Of a stretch of DNA of 64,000 nt, positions 51,899-62,024 are shown piece by piece. The stretch's first letter is position 1. Each line of letters starts with the position of its first letter. The translations under genes were made by a program, and so were the position numbers. The stretch covers positions 1 to 64,000 of the forward strand of contig CACWOS010000004.1 in NCBI GenBank assembly GCA_902762565.1. Direction: 5' to 3'. This DNA is from an uncultured Prevotellaceae bacterium (GTDB lineage: Bacteria; Bacteroidota; Bacteroidia; Bacteroidales; Bacteroidaceae). The notes beneath the pieces are model-generated. The model searched no databases. It saw only the letters and a program-made list of their open reading frames with translations, and was not told the DNA's origin.

Positions 51899-53797
51899 TT
51901 ACTTCATAACTACTTTACGACCATTCATGATAACCAGACCCTTGTAGCCCTTGTTGACTACCTGGCCAGCGAGGTTGTAGATAGCGCCATTCTGAGCAGC
52001 GACCTTGATAGTGCTGATATTGGCAGCACCTGCCTCAATCTTAATGGTGTAGATGTGGCAACCGCTGGTGTTCCATACTACTACGTCACAGTCTTCTGCT
52101 ATTTCCCAAGTCTTGGTTGCCTTTGTAGTTGGCTTAAACTGCTCGCCAATCAGGTTTTCTGCAGCATAGCTGTTCTTGTACAAACCAATACCACGACCAT
52201 CTGAAGGCTTGTGAGACTCCAGTTCGACGGTTATCTTTGAACCAGCTTTCACACCAGGAATCGTGAAGCATGGGAAAGTCTGCTTGCTGCCGCCACCACC
52301 GAGCCACAGATAAGCACCACCTGCATAATCACCCAGAGAAGTAGAAGGATAATTGACTGCGATAGCCAATGAACGCTTAGCAGCATAGTTAGAATCGAAC
52401 TTCAGACCCTTGAGCTCCTTAATAACAGCACCATTAGCCGAAAGACTACCATCTTCGTTTACTGTGCCGGCAAACCAGAAGCAGTTGTCCTTAGCGGCCT
52501 CTGTAGGTTCAACGCCAGCAGCAGCGTCAGCAGCCTTCTCAACGTCGCTCCAACCTTCAGTCTTGCTGGCAGCAGCGTCAGCAATCAGGTTAGCAACAGT
52601 CTCAGCGCTCCACTTTGTGAAGTCCCATGACTGACCCTGAGTCTCTGACTCAGCCTTCACAATAGAATAGATATTACAGCCACTTACAAACTGGGGAGAA
52701 CCACCATACCACTGAATCTGACCACAGATAACAACCTCGTCATCCTTCTTAATCTGGTCAGCAGAAGTGAACTTCGCATTCTCCAGGTACTTACAACGAT
52801 AAGCCTTCAACTTTATTTCAGCATCATAATCTCCCTTAACTGCAGCAATCTTAAAGGTCATATTACCGTACTGCGCTAAGTCTTCAGGTGTAACGTCATC
52901 AATATCAACAATATAACCCTTTACATAAATCTTGTCTGACTTAGGATTAGAAGAAGATGTAGAGGTCTCGTCTTCGGGTTTCAAGCTACCTGCCAATGTC
53001 AGGAAGTCTTCATCGGTAATCAGATAAGGATTATTCTTCTGGCCCTTTGCATCGTGATCAATAGCAGGCTTAACAGTAATCTTGATAGTAACAGTCTGAG
53101 CCTCGTATTCATCATTGCCTGCAAAAGCAGCAGAAATGTTAGCATCACCTGCGCCAACAACAGTAATGACACCTGCATTTGTTACAGTACAAACTTCCGC
53201 ATTATCACTTGTGCACTCAACGGCAAGCTCATTGGGGTTCTGCAATGTAGGAATGCTAGAATAGTCTTCACCAAAAGTCACAGTAGTAGAAGCCTTGCCC
53301 CAAGACAGACCTGCGGGTTGCTTAGCTGTGCCTTGATAGAGCTTTGCATCATCAAAACGTACATTACTTCCTTGTGTATTCTCAAACTTAAGGGTTACTG
53401 ACTCAGTACCAGCAGCAACAGTTACAGGAATACTATAGCTTGTGCCTACAGCTGTTTTGTCACCAATAGTTGCACCTGTTGCAGTAACAGTAATACGGTC
53501 ATAATTTGCCTTATAAGACAATATCATGTCACCACTCTTACCATTCAAAGGAATTGTTACTGAGAAAGAACCTCCACTTTTTCCAATCAGCAATTCAGGT
53601 GCTATACCACCAGCCAATTTGTCATTGTAAATCTTAGTACCTGAACCTACACAAGCATAGCTATAATCACCGCCAGAAGGTACGGCGTCTTTTGCATAGC
53701 TTGAGAAGTCCTCCTGCCAAATAATGTCCTCAGCAAATGAGGGGGCGAACATCATAGCCAAAAGGGCTACGAATGAATAGCGTAAAATTTTGTTCAT
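51899..53797 (-). CDS. Secreted Ig-like/OB-like multidomain protein
   Basis: A 632-aa exported protein (signal ends near PSFAED). An N-terminal jelly-roll-like domain (DIIWQEDFSSYA..., about 25-155) is followed by a Big_2-like Ig segment (LQNPNELAVECTSDNAEVCTVTNAG), an OB-like domain (KIYVKGYIVDIDDV ... DDEVVICGQIQWYGG, about 290-375) and a further beta domain with a Gly-rich turn (LWLGGGGSKQTF). It ends in the short tail GAIYNLAGQVVNKGYKGLVIM, as found on many Bacteroidales exported proteins. Likely surface or extracellular; ligand unknown. Confidence 0.8.
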   Translation of the reverse strand: MNKILRYSFVALLAMMFAPSFAEDIIWQEDFSSYAKDAVPSGGDYSYACVGSGTKIYNDKLAGGIAPELLIGKSGGSFSVTIPLNGKSGDMILSYKANYDRITVTATGATIGDKTAVGTSYSIPVTVAAGTESVTLKFENTQGSNVRFDDAKLYQGTAKQPAGLSWGKASTTVTFGEDYSSIPTLQNPNELAVECTSDNAEVCTVTNAGVITVVGAGDANISAAFAGNDEYEAQTVTIKITVKPAIDHDAKGQKNNPYLITDEDFLTLAGSLKPEDETSTSSSNPKSDKIYVKGYIVDIDDVTPEDLAQYGNMTFKIAAVKGDYDAEIKLKAYRCKYLENAKFTSADQIKKDDEVVICGQIQWYGGSPQFVSGCNIYSIVKAESETQGQSWDFTKWSAETVANLIADAAASKTEGWSDVEKAADAAAGVEPTEAAKDNCFWFAGTVNEDGSLSANGAVIKELKGLKFDSNYAAKRSLAIAVNYPSTSLGDYAGGAYLWLGGGGSKQTFPCFTIPGVKAGSKITVELESHKPSDGRGIGLYKNSYAAENLIGEQFKPTTKATKTWEIAEDCDVVVWNTSGCHIYTIKIEAGAANISTIKVAAQNGAIYNLAGQVVNKGYKGLVIMNGRKVVMK

Positions 53798-53837
53798 AAG
53801 CATAATTTTATTTTAGTTAATAATATGTTTGTTGGCG

Positions 53838-53845
53838 CAAAGTTA
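53838..53845 (-). promoter_or_regulatory. -7 element for secreted Ig/OB-like gene
   Basis: The minus strand reads TAACTTTG, 40 nt before the chosen ATG. Confidence 0.6.
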
Positions 53846-54340
53846 GGAAAAAAAGTGGAATAAAGAAAGGAATAGAGCGAATATTTTTAGAAAAATTATT
53901 AGTGTTACTTTTACATTTGTCAAATAAACTTGTCTGAATTTAACACTTCATTTTGACGCATTCTAGGATTAGGGTTAGGAGAAATACGGAGAAAAAGTAG
54001 CTTGGAGGCAACGCAAAGGGAGCAAACGGGTCGCGAGAAGTAAGCGGAAGGGTCGTCCGAAGGAAGCGGACGAGGCGTTTGGTTACTTTAGAAAGGCGAT
54101 TTAAAGGCAGCAAAACGGCGTTTCAGTGGTAGTAAAACGGCGTTTTGCTAACGATAAAAGGCCACAGAAAAAGTGCGAAAAACAGAAGTCGCTGATTCTC
54201 AACGAGATAGAAAATTGGCTGTATTTTGCGTATTTGAAGGCGAGTCTGAGTTTGCTGACCTGCGCACGATTCTCAGGAGGTGTTTTGTCCGAATAATTCA
54301 AATCCGTATATGCGCGCGCTTGCGAAATGAGAGCTAAATT
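53846..54340. other. Long non-coding stretch with small repeats
   Basis: About 500 bp without a supported gene between divergent promoters. It holds a purine-rich, GC-richer block (about 54000-54080) with AAGCGGACGAGGCG, also found near 30090, and two copies of the palindromic phrase AAAACGGCGTTT (54112-54123 and 54134-54146). A 66-codon frame on the minus strand covers the second half but has no coding support. Confidence 0.5.
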
Positions 54341-54372
54341 TTTGGTGGATAGCGAGAAAATGCGTAACTTTG
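54341..54372 (+). promoter_or_regulatory. leuS promoter
   Basis: TTTG at 54341-54344, 20-nt spacer and TAACTTTG at 54365-54372; 45 nt before the leuS ATG. It may drive the whole leuS-to-eptA run. Confidence 0.75.
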
Positions 54373-54417
54373 CAACCTAATATGCAATGTAACGAACAAT
54401 AAACAAACAAAAACGAT

Positions 54418-57264
54418 ATGGAATACAATTTCAGAGAGATTGAACAGAAATGGCAAAAGCGATGGGTGGAAATGAAAACCTATCGAGTAACGGAAGACCC
54501 CACAAGGAAGAAGTTCTACGTGTTGAACATGTTCCCCTACCCCAGCGGTGCTGGTCTGCATGTGGGTCATCCCTTAGGCTACATTGCCTCGGACATCTAT
54601 GCCCGCTACAAGCGTCAGCAGGGCTATAACGTGCTGAATCCCATGGGTTACGACGCCTACGGACTGCCTGCTGAGCAGTATGCCATCCAGACGGGTCAGC
54701 ACCCTGAGAAGACCACGTTCGAGAACATCAACCGCTATCGTTCGCAGCTGGACAAGATAGGTTTCTCGTTCGACTGGGAACGCGAAGTGCGCACTTGCGA
54801 CCCCATCTACTATAAGTGGACACAGTGGGCCTTCCAGCGCATGTTCAAATCGTACTTCAGCACTTCGTCGCACAAGGCTCAGCCAACGATTAAGCTGATT
54901 GAGCACTTTGAGCTGATGGGTACTGAGAACTGCAACGCACTGGGTACTGAGGAACTGCACTTTACGGCAAGTGACTGGGCTAGCTTCTCAGAGAAAAAGA
55001 AGCAGGAGGTGCTGATGAACTATCGTATCGCCTACTTGGCTGACACGATGGTGAACTGGTGTCCAAAGCTTGGCACCGTATTGGCTAACGATGAGGTCGT
55101 TGACGGTGTCTCAGTTCGTGGCGGCTATCCTGTGGTACAGAAGAAGATGCGCCAGTGGTGTCTGCGTGTTTCAGCATACGCTCAGCGCTTGCTTGATGGC
55201 TTAGAGGAAATCGACTGGACAGACTCACTGAAAGAGACCCAGCGTAACTGGATTGGTCGCTCTGAGGGTACTGAGGTAGAGTTCAACGTTGCTGACAGCG
55301 ACAAGCACTTCACCATCTTCACCACGCGTGCTGATACGATGTTTGGTGTGACGTTTATGGTGCTCGCTCCTGAATCAGACCTCGTGGCTGAGCTGACGAC
55401 GCCTGAACAGAAGGAAGAAGTAGATAAGTATCTGGACTATGTGAAGAAGCGTACAGAGCGTGACCGTCAGATGGACCATAAGGTAACTGGCGTATTCTCA
55501 GGTAGTTATGCCATCAATCCGTTTACTGATGAGAAAATACCCATCTGGATTGCAGAATACGTGTTGGCTGGTTATGGTACAGGTGCCATTATGGCTGTAC
55601 CTGCTCACGACTCTCGTGACTATGCCTTCGCCAAGCACTTCAACCTGCCCATCATTCCTCTGATTGAGGGTGCTGACGTCTCTGAGGAGAGCTATGATGC
55701 CAAGGAAGGTATCATGTGCAACTCTGCAAGCAGTAAGTTCAGCCTCAACGGACTGACTGTTAAGGAGGCTATTGCAGCCACTAAGAAGTTTGTGACTGAG
55801 CAAGGCTTGGGTCGTGTGAAGGTGAACTATCGCTTGCGTGATGCTATCTTCTCTCGTCAGCGCTATTGGGGCGAGCCATTCCCTGTGTATTACAAGGACG
55901 ACATGCCCTATATGATTCCAAAGGAGTGTCTGCCTCTGGAACTGCCTGAAATCGACGAATACAAGCCTACAGAGACTGGTGAGCCCCCATTGGGACGTGC
56001 TAAGATGTGGGCTTGGGACACCAAGTTCGATAAGGTTGTCAGCAAAGACGAGATTGACAATAAGACCGTCTTCCCCTTGGAGCTGAACACAATGCCTGGT
56101 TTTGCTGGCAGTTCAGCTTACTATCTGCGCTATATGGACCCCAAGAACGAGAAGGCCCTTGTCAACAAAGACGTTGACGAATATTGGCGCAATGTCGACC
56201 TCTACGTTGGTGGTACAGAGCACGCTACTGGTCACTTGATCTACTCGCGTTTCTGGAATAAGTTCCTCTATGATTCTGGCTACTCTTGCGAGGATGAGCC
56301 CTTCAAGAAGCTGGTCAATCAGGGTATGATTCAGGGTCGCTCTAACTTCGTCTATCGTATTGAGGATGAGGGTGCTGACAAGGGTAAATTCGTGAGCTTC
56401 GGCCTGAAAGACAAGTACACCACAACGCCCATTCACGTCGATGTGAATATTGTGTCAGCCGATGTACTTGATATTGAAGCATTTAAAGCTTGGCGTCCTG
56501 AATACGAGAATGCCGAGTTCATCCTCGAGAATGGCAAATATGTCTGTGGCTGGGCTATCGAAAAGATGTCAAAGTCGATGTTCAATGTGGTCAATCCAGA
56601 TATGATAGTTGAGAAGTATGGTGCTGACACCTTGCGTCTTTATGAAATGTTCCTGGGTCCTGTGGAGCAGTCGAAGCCTTGGGACACGAACGGTATTGAC
56701 GGTTGTCACCGCTTCCTGAAGAAGTTCTGGGCTCTGTTCTATGGCAACACCCGTGAGAATCCTGATGGTAAGCTTCTGGTGGATGACAGCGAGCCCACAA
56801 AGGATGCCCTAAAGAGCGTTCACAAGCTCATCAAGAAGGTAACGCAGGACATTGAGGTGTTCTCGTATAATACGTCTATTTCTGCCTTTATGATTTGCGT
56901 CAACGAGCTGGCTCAGCAGAAGTGCAAGAGCAAAGAGGCGCTGAAGACATTGGTGATTCTGATAGCTCCGTTTGCACCGCATATCGCAGAAGAGCTTTGG
57001 GAGGCTCTGGGCGAGCAGGGTAGTGTATGCGACTCCAAGTGGCCTGCCTGGAATGAGGAATACCTCGTGGAGAATAGCGTCAAACTGGGTGTTGCCTTCA
57101 ATGGTAAAACACGCTTCGATATGGAGTTCCCTGCTGATGCTGACAACGCTACCATTGAGGCTGCTGTCAAGTCTGATGAGCGTTCTGCGAAGTACATCGA
57201 AGGAGAAATCTTGAAGGTTATCATCGTCCCTAAGCGTATGGTGAACATCGTATTTAAGAAGTAA
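54418..57264 (+). CDS. leuS: Leucyl-tRNA synthetase
   Basis: Charges tRNA-Leu. The 948-aa class I synthetase has the HIGH motif as HVGH in [18 protein letters not shown] (about 43-60), the CP1 editing domain with the Thr-rich region and [16 protein letters not shown], and KMSKS in [14 protein letters not shown]. Length is normal for Bacteroidetes. Its stop directly abuts the ATG of the next gene. Confidence 0.97.
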   Translation: MEYNFREIEQKWQKRWVEMKTYRVTEDPTRKKFYVLNMFPYPSGAGLHVGHPLGYIASDIYARYKRQQGYNVLNPMGYDAYGLPAEQYAIQTGQHPEKTTFENINRYRSQLDKIGFSFDWEREVRTCDPIYYKWTQWAFQRMFKSYFSTSSHKAQPTIKLIEHFELMGTENCNALGTEELHFTASDWASFSEKKKQEVLMNYRIAYLADTMVNWCPKLGTVLANDEVVDGVSVRGGYPVVQKKMRQWCLRVSAYAQRLLDGLEEIDWTDSLKETQRNWIGRSEGTEVEFNVADSDKHFTIFTTRADTMFGVTFMVLAPESDLVAELTTPEQKEEVDKYLDYVKKRTERDRQMDHKVTGVFSGSYAINPFTDEKIPIWIAEYVLAGYGTGAIMAVPAHDSRDYAFAKHFNLPIIPLIEGADVSEESYDAKEGIMCNSASSKFSLNGLTVKEAIAATKKFVTEQGLGRVKVNYRLRDAIFSRQRYWGEPFPVYYKDDMPYMIPKECLPLELPEIDEYKPTETGEPPLGRAKMWAWDTKFDKVVSKDEIDNKTVFPLELNTMPGFAGSSAYYLRYMDPKNEKALVNKDVDEYWRNVDLYVGGTEHATGHLIYSRFWNKFLYDSGYSCEDEPFKKLVNQGMIQGRSNFVYRIEDEGADKGKFVSFGLKDKYTTTPIHVDVNIVSADVLDIEAFKAWRPEYENAEFILENGKYVCGWAIEKMSKSMFNVVNPDMIVEKYGADTLRLYEMFLGPVEQSKPWDTNGIDGCHRFLKKFWALFYGNTRENPDGKLLVDDSEPTKDALKSVHKLIKKVTQDIEVFSYNTSISAFMICVNELAQQKCKSKEALKTLVILIAPFAPHIAEELWEALGEQGSVCDSKWPAWNEEYLVENSVKLGVAFNGKTRFDMEFPADADNATIEAAVKSDERSAKYIEGEILKVIIVPKRMVNIVFKK

Positions 57265-58227
57265 ATGACTGTCAATCACAAGCTCATCATGAACGAGGTC
57301 AAGGACTATATGTTTATAGCCCTTGGTCTCGCAATATATACTGTGGCCTTTACCGTCTTTCTGATGCCCTATCAGATTGTGGCTGGTGGCGTCACAGGTC
57401 TTTCTGCTATCATCTACTATGCTACAGGATTCCATTTGGAGAACACCTATATCATCATTAATGGTGTCTTGTTGGTGGTAGCCTTGAAGATACTTGGCGT
57501 CAAATTCCTGATGAAGACCATCTTCGCTATTTTCTGCCTTTATTTCATGTTGATGATAGCGCAAGACATCATTCCCAAGCAGGAAAATGGCTTGCCGTTC
57601 AAACTGATGGGCGAGGGACAGGACTTTATGTCAATGATTATTGGCTGCGTACTGACAGGTATTGCATTGGCTACTGTCTTTACCAATAATGGTTCTACAG
57701 GTGGAACTGACATTATTGCTGCATCTGTCAACAAGTATCATCCCAGTGTATCTTTAGGTAATGTGCTGATTGCCGCTGACTTCTGCATCATTGGCTCGTG
57801 TATGTTCTTCCCACAGTTTGGTACCTATCTGGAGCGTGCCCACAAAGTGATGTTTGGTTTCTGTGTGATGGCGATGGAAAACTATACGCTCGACTACGTC
57901 ATGAATGCCCGTCGTCAGTCTGTACAGTTCATGATTTTCTCGAAGAAATGGCAAGAGATAGCCAACGCCATTGGCATGCAGATGAATCATGGTGTTACTA
58001 TCCTCGATGGACACGGATGGTATACAGGGCACGACATGAAGGTGCTTTGTATTCTGGCCAAGAAAAATGAGAGCATCAACATCTTCCGCCTCATCAAAAT
58101 GATTGACCCACAGGCCTTTGTATCGCAATCAAGCGTTATTGGTGTCTATGGCGAAGGTTTCGATGAAATGAGAGTCAAGATTAAGGACGAAAAGAAGAAA
58201 AAGATAGGGGAAGATAAAGGAAGTTAA
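57265..58227 (+). CDS. YitT family membrane protein
   Basis: A 320-aa protein with a DUF161-type membrane part (about five helices; [40 protein letters not shown]) and a soluble C-terminal DUF2179 domain ([28 protein letters not shown], then [21 protein letters not shown]). The family is widespread; a transport or export role is suspected. No gap from leuS; rdgB starts 4 nt after it. Confidence 0.92.
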   Translation: MTVNHKLIMNEVKDYMFIALGLAIYTVAFTVFLMPYQIVAGGVTGLSAIIYYATGFHLENTYIIINGVLLVVALKILGVKFLMKTIFAIFCLYFMLMIAQDIIPKQENGLPFKLMGEGQDFMSMIIGCVLTGIALATVFTNNGSTGGTDIIAASVNKYHPSVSLGNVLIAADFCIIGSCMFFPQFGTYLERAHKVMFGFCVMAMENYTLDYVMNARRQSVQFMIFSKKWQEIANAIGMQMNHGVTILDGHGWYTGHDMKVLCILAKKNESINIFRLIKMIDPQAFVSQSSVIGVYGEGFDEMRVKIKDEKKKKIGEDKGS

Positions 58228-58231
58228 AAGT

Positions 58232-58873
58232 ATGAAGATAGTTTTTGCAACCAACAACGAACATAAGCTCTCTGAAATCAGAGCTATCCTGGGACCTTCG
58301 TTCGACGTTGTTTCCTTGGCGGATATAGGCTGTCATGAGGATATACCAGAGACTGGCCAGACTCTCGAGGAAAATGCCCTCATGAAGGCTGAATACGTCT
58401 ACAATAAGTATCACTTGAGTTGCTTTGCTGACGATACAGGCCTTGAAGTAGAAGCCCTCAATGGAGCCCCAGGCGTCTATTCAGCCCGCTATGCTGCCAT
58501 CGTTCCCGCTGGAGAACCAGCGGGCCCCAGTCACGACTCAGAGGCCAATATGGCCCGTCTATTGCGCGAGTTAGCAAATAATAACTATCGTAAGGCACGA
58601 TTTCGTACTGTTATTGCGTTAATAGAGAAGAAGGACGTGTGTCCCTGTGGCTGTACCAGCATCAAGGTGGTTCACAAGTTCGAGGGCATCGTCAATGGCG
58701 AGATAACACGCGAGAAGAGTGGGGCAGAGGGCTTTGGCTACGACCCCATATTCCGTCCTGATGGCTACGACAAGACGTTTGCTGAACTGGGGTTGGACAT
58801 CAAAAACCAGATTAGTCATCGCGCCAGAGCAGTTGCGAAACTCTGCGAGTTTCTAGTGAATAGTGAACAGTGA
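58232..58873 (+). CDS. rdgB: Non-canonical purine NTP pyrophosphatase (RdgB/HAM1)
   Basis: Hydrolyses dITP, ITP and XTP to monophosphates, keeping deaminated purines out of DNA. The 213-aa protein has the N-terminal [12 protein letters not shown], catalytic acidic residues in [25 protein letters not shown], and the C-terminal [11 protein letters not shown] and ISHRARAV. An in-frame palindrome (58505-58524) codes for VPAGEPAG within the loop after SARYA, where relatives are shorter. Its last residues (VNSEQ) and stop come from a heptamer tract. Confidence 0.95.
   Translation: MKIVFATNNEHKLSEIRAILGPSFDVVSLADIGCHEDIPETGQTLEENALMKAEYVYNKYHLSCFADDTGLEVEALNGAPGVYSARYAAIVPAGEPAGPSHDSEANMARLLRELANNNYRKARFRTVIALIEKKDVCPCGCTSIKVVHKFEGIVNGEITREKSGAEGFGYDPIFRPDGYDKTFAELGLDIKNQISHRARAVAKLCEFLVNSEQ
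58505..58524. repeat. In-frame palindrome in rdgB (8-bp stem, AGAA loop)
   Basis: CCCGCTGG-AGAA-CCAGCGGG preceded by GTT; perfect. It translates as VPAGEPAG. Compare the sufB palindrome at 21499-21518. Confidence 0.85.
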
Positions 58874-58897
58874 AGAGTGAAGGGTGAACAATGAATA
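58856..58897. repeat. Heptamer tract spanning rdgB stop and porZ start
   Basis: Six units: GTGAATA, GTGAACA, GTGAAGA, GTGAAGG, GTGAACA, ATGAATA. The rdgB TGA (58871-58873) and the porZ ATG (58891) both fall in the tract. Confidence 0.9.
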
Positions 58898-60846
58898 AAA
58901 GAAATATGATACATAAAAGGAATTCAATAAGGTGGATGGTACTCGCAATACTATTCACTATTCACTGTTCACTGTTCACTAGCCCTGTAAGGGCGCAGAT
59001 TGGCACTTGGCACAATTATTTGGCCTATTCTGACATTCAGCAGATTAAGGCTGCAGGCAGCGATAATCTCTATGTATTGGCCTCAAACGGGCTCTATCAA
59101 TACAATAAGACGGACCAGAGCATCCATACCTACGACAAGACCAATGGACTCTCTGATACGTATATCACCAAAATTAGCTGGTGTCCACAAGCCAAGCGTC
59201 TCATCGCTGTATACGAGAACTCAAATATCGACTTGGTAGACCTGAAAGGCAATGTCACTAACATCAGTGATTTATATACGAAGACTATTACTGGCGACAA
59301 GACTGTCAGCAGCATTCGTATTGATGGTGTATATGCCTATCTGATATGTGGATTCGGCATCGTAAAGATCAATATGCAGCGTGCTGAAATAGCAGAAAGT
59401 TACAAGCCTTCACATCCTGATTATCCTACATCGCTACCAGCAGAAGACAATAGCGACTACGACAAATATATCGATTTAGTGAAGACACTCAAGCCAGATG
59501 GGCCGAGTACTAACTGTAACAGATTTATAAGATTTCAGAACAACACATTATTTACATGTACAGGTATCATAAATGGTAACTTCGTACCAAATTTACCAGC
59601 AACGATATCATCATGGGACGGAAATAAATGGACCAACTATCAAAATAGACTTGATACCATTACTGGTCATGAATATAAGGATATTGCCTCAGTAGATATT
59701 AATCCTAATAATCCAATACAGGCCTTTGCAGCTGGTAGAGTTGGGCTTTATGAATTCAAAAATGGAAAGTTTATCAAGGAATATAATTATGATAATAGTG
59801 AGCTAAAGACTACTGCTGTAATTGAACAGCCATCAAAAGACTATACGATGGTTGAATCTATTGTCTACGATGATAACGGACACTTATGGTTCTTTAATAG
59901 CGGAAGTGCCACTACTTCACTGTTCGAAATAACAAAAGATGGCAAATGGATAAACCATCATAAGAAGGAATTCGTTATGAATGATGGCAGAACGTATGAC
60001 AATATTGTCAATAACATATTCGATGGTAAAGGTTTACTATGGGCATGTAATGACAGATTCATCAACCCTGCAATATTATGCTATAATACAAATACAGATG
60101 AAGCTAAAGTTTATACGAATTTCATCAATCAGGATGGCACTAAAATCAATGTTCAAGGGGGTATACATTGTGTAGCTGAAGATTTGGAGCATAATATCTG
60201 GATTGGCGCTATTGGTGGACCATTTATGTTGGAAAGAAGTGAAATAGAGAATAATAGCAGTACGTTTACACAAGTCAAAGTACCTCGTAATGATGGTACC
60301 AACTATGCTGACTATCTGCTGGCAAATATCGATATTACAAGCATCGCAATAGATGGTGGAAACAGAAAATGGTTTGGTACTAACGGTTATGGCGTCTATT
60401 TGATTAGTGCTGATAATATGACACAAATACAACATTTTACAACAGATAATAGTCCACTATTATCCAATACAGTACCATCTATCGCCATTAATCCCACTAC
60501 AGGCGAAGTATATTTTGCGACTGATAAAGGTTTGTGTTCGTATGTCAGCGACGCTACGAAAACCAATACAGAAATGACGACGGATAACGTATGGGCTTAT
60601 CCGAATCCTGTAGAGCCAGGATATAATGGTCCTATCACCATCACTGGTCTTTCACTGAATGCTGACGTTAAGATACTCACTGCAAACGGAGCTATTGTCA
60701 ATGAAGGGCGTAGCAATGGTGGTACCTATGTCTGGGATGGATGCGACAAGAAGGGTAGGAGAGTGGCATCTGGCATTTATATGGTAGCTACTGCAACAAG
60801 TAAAGGTGAAAAGGGAACTGTATGCAAGATAGCCATCGTCAACTGA
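58891..60846 (+). CDS. porZ: PorZ-like type IX secretion protein
   Basis: A 651-aa exported protein: two N-terminal seven-bladed-type propeller regions built from repeats such as NLYVLASNGLYQYNK, NPIQAFAAGRVGLYEFKNG and RKWFGTNGYGVYLIS, then a C-terminal type A sorting-like domain (VWAYPNPVEPGYNGPITITG ... GRRVASGIYMV). This is the plan of PorZ, the surface T9SS subunit thought to deliver A-LPS to the PorU sortase. The signal peptide core (LFTIHCSLFT) is encoded by a heptamer tract. The gene ends in a 25-nt overlap with the next, and codon use becomes AT-rich from about 59500. Confidence 0.8.
   Translation: MNKRNMIHKRNSIRWMVLAILFTIHCSLFTSPVRAQIGTWHNYLAYSDIQQIKAAGSDNLYVLASNGLYQYNKTDQSIHTYDKTNGLSDTYITKISWCPQAKRLIAVYENSNIDLVDLKGNVTNISDLYTKTITGDKTVSSIRIDGVYAYLICGFGIVKINMQRAEIAESYKPSHPDYPTSLPAEDNSDYDKYIDLVKTLKPDGPSTNCNRFIRFQNNTLFTCTGIINGNFVPNLPATISSWDGNKWTNYQNRLDTITGHEYKDIASVDINPNNPIQAFAAGRVGLYEFKNGKFIKEYNYDNSELKTTAVIEQPSKDYTMVESIVYDDNGHLWFFNSGSATTSLFEITKDGKWINHHKKEFVMNDGRTYDNIVNNIFDGKGLLWACNDRFINPAILCYNTNTDEAKVYTNFINQDGTKINVQGGIHCVAEDLEHNIWIGAIGGPFMLERSEIENNSSTFTQVKVPRNDGTNYADYLLANIDITSIAIDGGNRKWFGTNGYGVYLISADNMTQIQHFTTDNSPLLSNTVPSIAINPTTGEVYFATDKGLCSYVSDATKTNTEMTTDNVWAYPNPVEPGYNGPITITGLSLNADVKILTANGAIVNEGRSNGGTYVWDGCDKKGRRVASGIYMVATATSKGEKGTVCKIAIVN
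58951..58985. repeat. Heptamer tract encoding porZ signal-peptide core
   Basis: CTATTCA, CTATTCA, CTGTTCA, CTGTTCA, CTAGCCC in register. Confidence 0.9.
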
Positions 60847-62024
60847 TACTCATACTGATAGCTGTATTCACCATTCTGCAATTAGTAATTTTGGTTGTAT
60901 TTGGCTATACGCCTTACCCTGATAGTGATGGTTATTTATATTTAGCCCAAGAGGCACTTCATTATGGAGAACCCTATCCTGTTACAACACTTCTCAACGA
61001 CTATCCATTTCTTTGGAATATTGGTTCTATCAATATAACTGTCGCATCATTGGCTTTATGCCATTCTATCGCGCCTCTGCTCGTTGTTTATGCGCTGATG
61101 AAGGGAATAACTGCTTGGCTGTTTTATGCGCTCACAAGGACAATATGTGGTCTTCAGACGGCTTTTATTGCACTGATTATCTATATCATTTATCCTGCTA
61201 ACTATGGAGAGTGTACATCGTTACTGAGCGAATTGCCATTTATATTCTTTATTATGTTAGGAATATACCTCTCTATAGTAAAAGATAAGACGCTTTTTGG
61301 AGGTATGATGCTAGCAATAGCCAACTGGTTTAGACCAATGGGTATTGTATTCCTAGTGGCCATGATAATTTTCTTCCTCTATCAATGGCGTAAGAGCCTA
61401 AAACTTTTCATTGGTTATATAGCTATGATAACCATGATTGGATGTGCTACTATGTATCGCACAGGTCTCTTTCTCTATCAGGCAAAGACAGGATGGATGG
61501 CATTAATGGATTATTCGTCAGACCATGCACCAGAATCACTGGAAGTTCTTAATCGTGCTGATTGGAATGTATCTCAAAAGGATTCAGCATGGCAATCACT
61601 ATTTTTTGATTGGTTGAAAGATCATCCTCAGGAATACGTCAAACAAATGCCTCCTAAACTAGTCAATACATACGTTTCTGACAATGTCAACATGTGTACT
61701 TTCATTCCCAATAAAGCTGATAAGGAATATATGTATGAAGAGGTTAGTATGCAGACATTGATTGATTGTTTTCCAAAGCTTTCTACTGTACAATGGATGA
61801 CAGTGTTTAACTTGATTATCTATTTCTCTATAATTATCTGTGCTTTTTTTAGTCTTTATTGGTTCAATATAAACAAATATATATTACCTGTTTCTGTCAT
61901 TATACTTGGTACATTGCTATTACTTTTCGTTGGTCATGGTGAAGCTCGCTTCCACATTCCCTTTATGCCTTTCTTTATGATGCTTTCAGCTATGTTCATT
62001 AATAAAAGAGTATGCAAAGGGTAG
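60822..62024 (+). CDS. GT39/PMT-like membrane glycosyltransferase
   Basis: A 400-aa multi-pass protein with about ten hydrophobic helices. An acidic motif in the first extracytoplasmic loop (GYTPYPDSDGYLYLAQEA, near residues 28-45) and GHGEARFHIPFMPFF near the C-terminus are typical of GT-C enzymes such as GT39/ArnT that use polyprenyl-linked sugars. Specific substrate unknown. It overlaps porZ by 25 nt and the acyltransferase gene by 13 nt. The composition is clearly more AT-rich than leuS to rdgB. Confidence 0.75.
   Translation: MQDSHRQLILILIAVFTILQLVILVVFGYTPYPDSDGYLYLAQEALHYGEPYPVTTLLNDYPFLWNIGSINITVASLALCHSIAPLLVVYALMKGITAWLFYALTRTICGLQTAFIALIIYIIYPANYGECTSLLSELPFIFFIMLGIYLSIVKDKTLFGGMMLAIANWFRPMGIVFLVAMIIFFLYQWRKSLKLFIGYIAMITMIGCATMYRTGLFLYQAKTGWMALMDYSSDHAPESLEVLNRADWNVSQKDSAWQSLFFDWLKDHPQEYVKQMPPKLVNTYVSDNVNMCTFIPNKADKEYMYEEVSMQTLIDCFPKLSTVQWMTVFNLIIYFSIIICAFFSLYWFNINKYILPVSVIILGTLLLLFVGHGEARFHIPFMPFFMMLSAMFINKRVCKG

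Noticed and set aside
54101-54301. 66-codon frame on the minus strand upstream of leuS
   Set aside because: It covers repeat DNA, has no promoter near its start and no family resemblance that I can support.
1454-58985. CRISPR array from the short repeats
   Set aside because: Units are 7 bp and contiguous with no spacers, and no cas genes are present.
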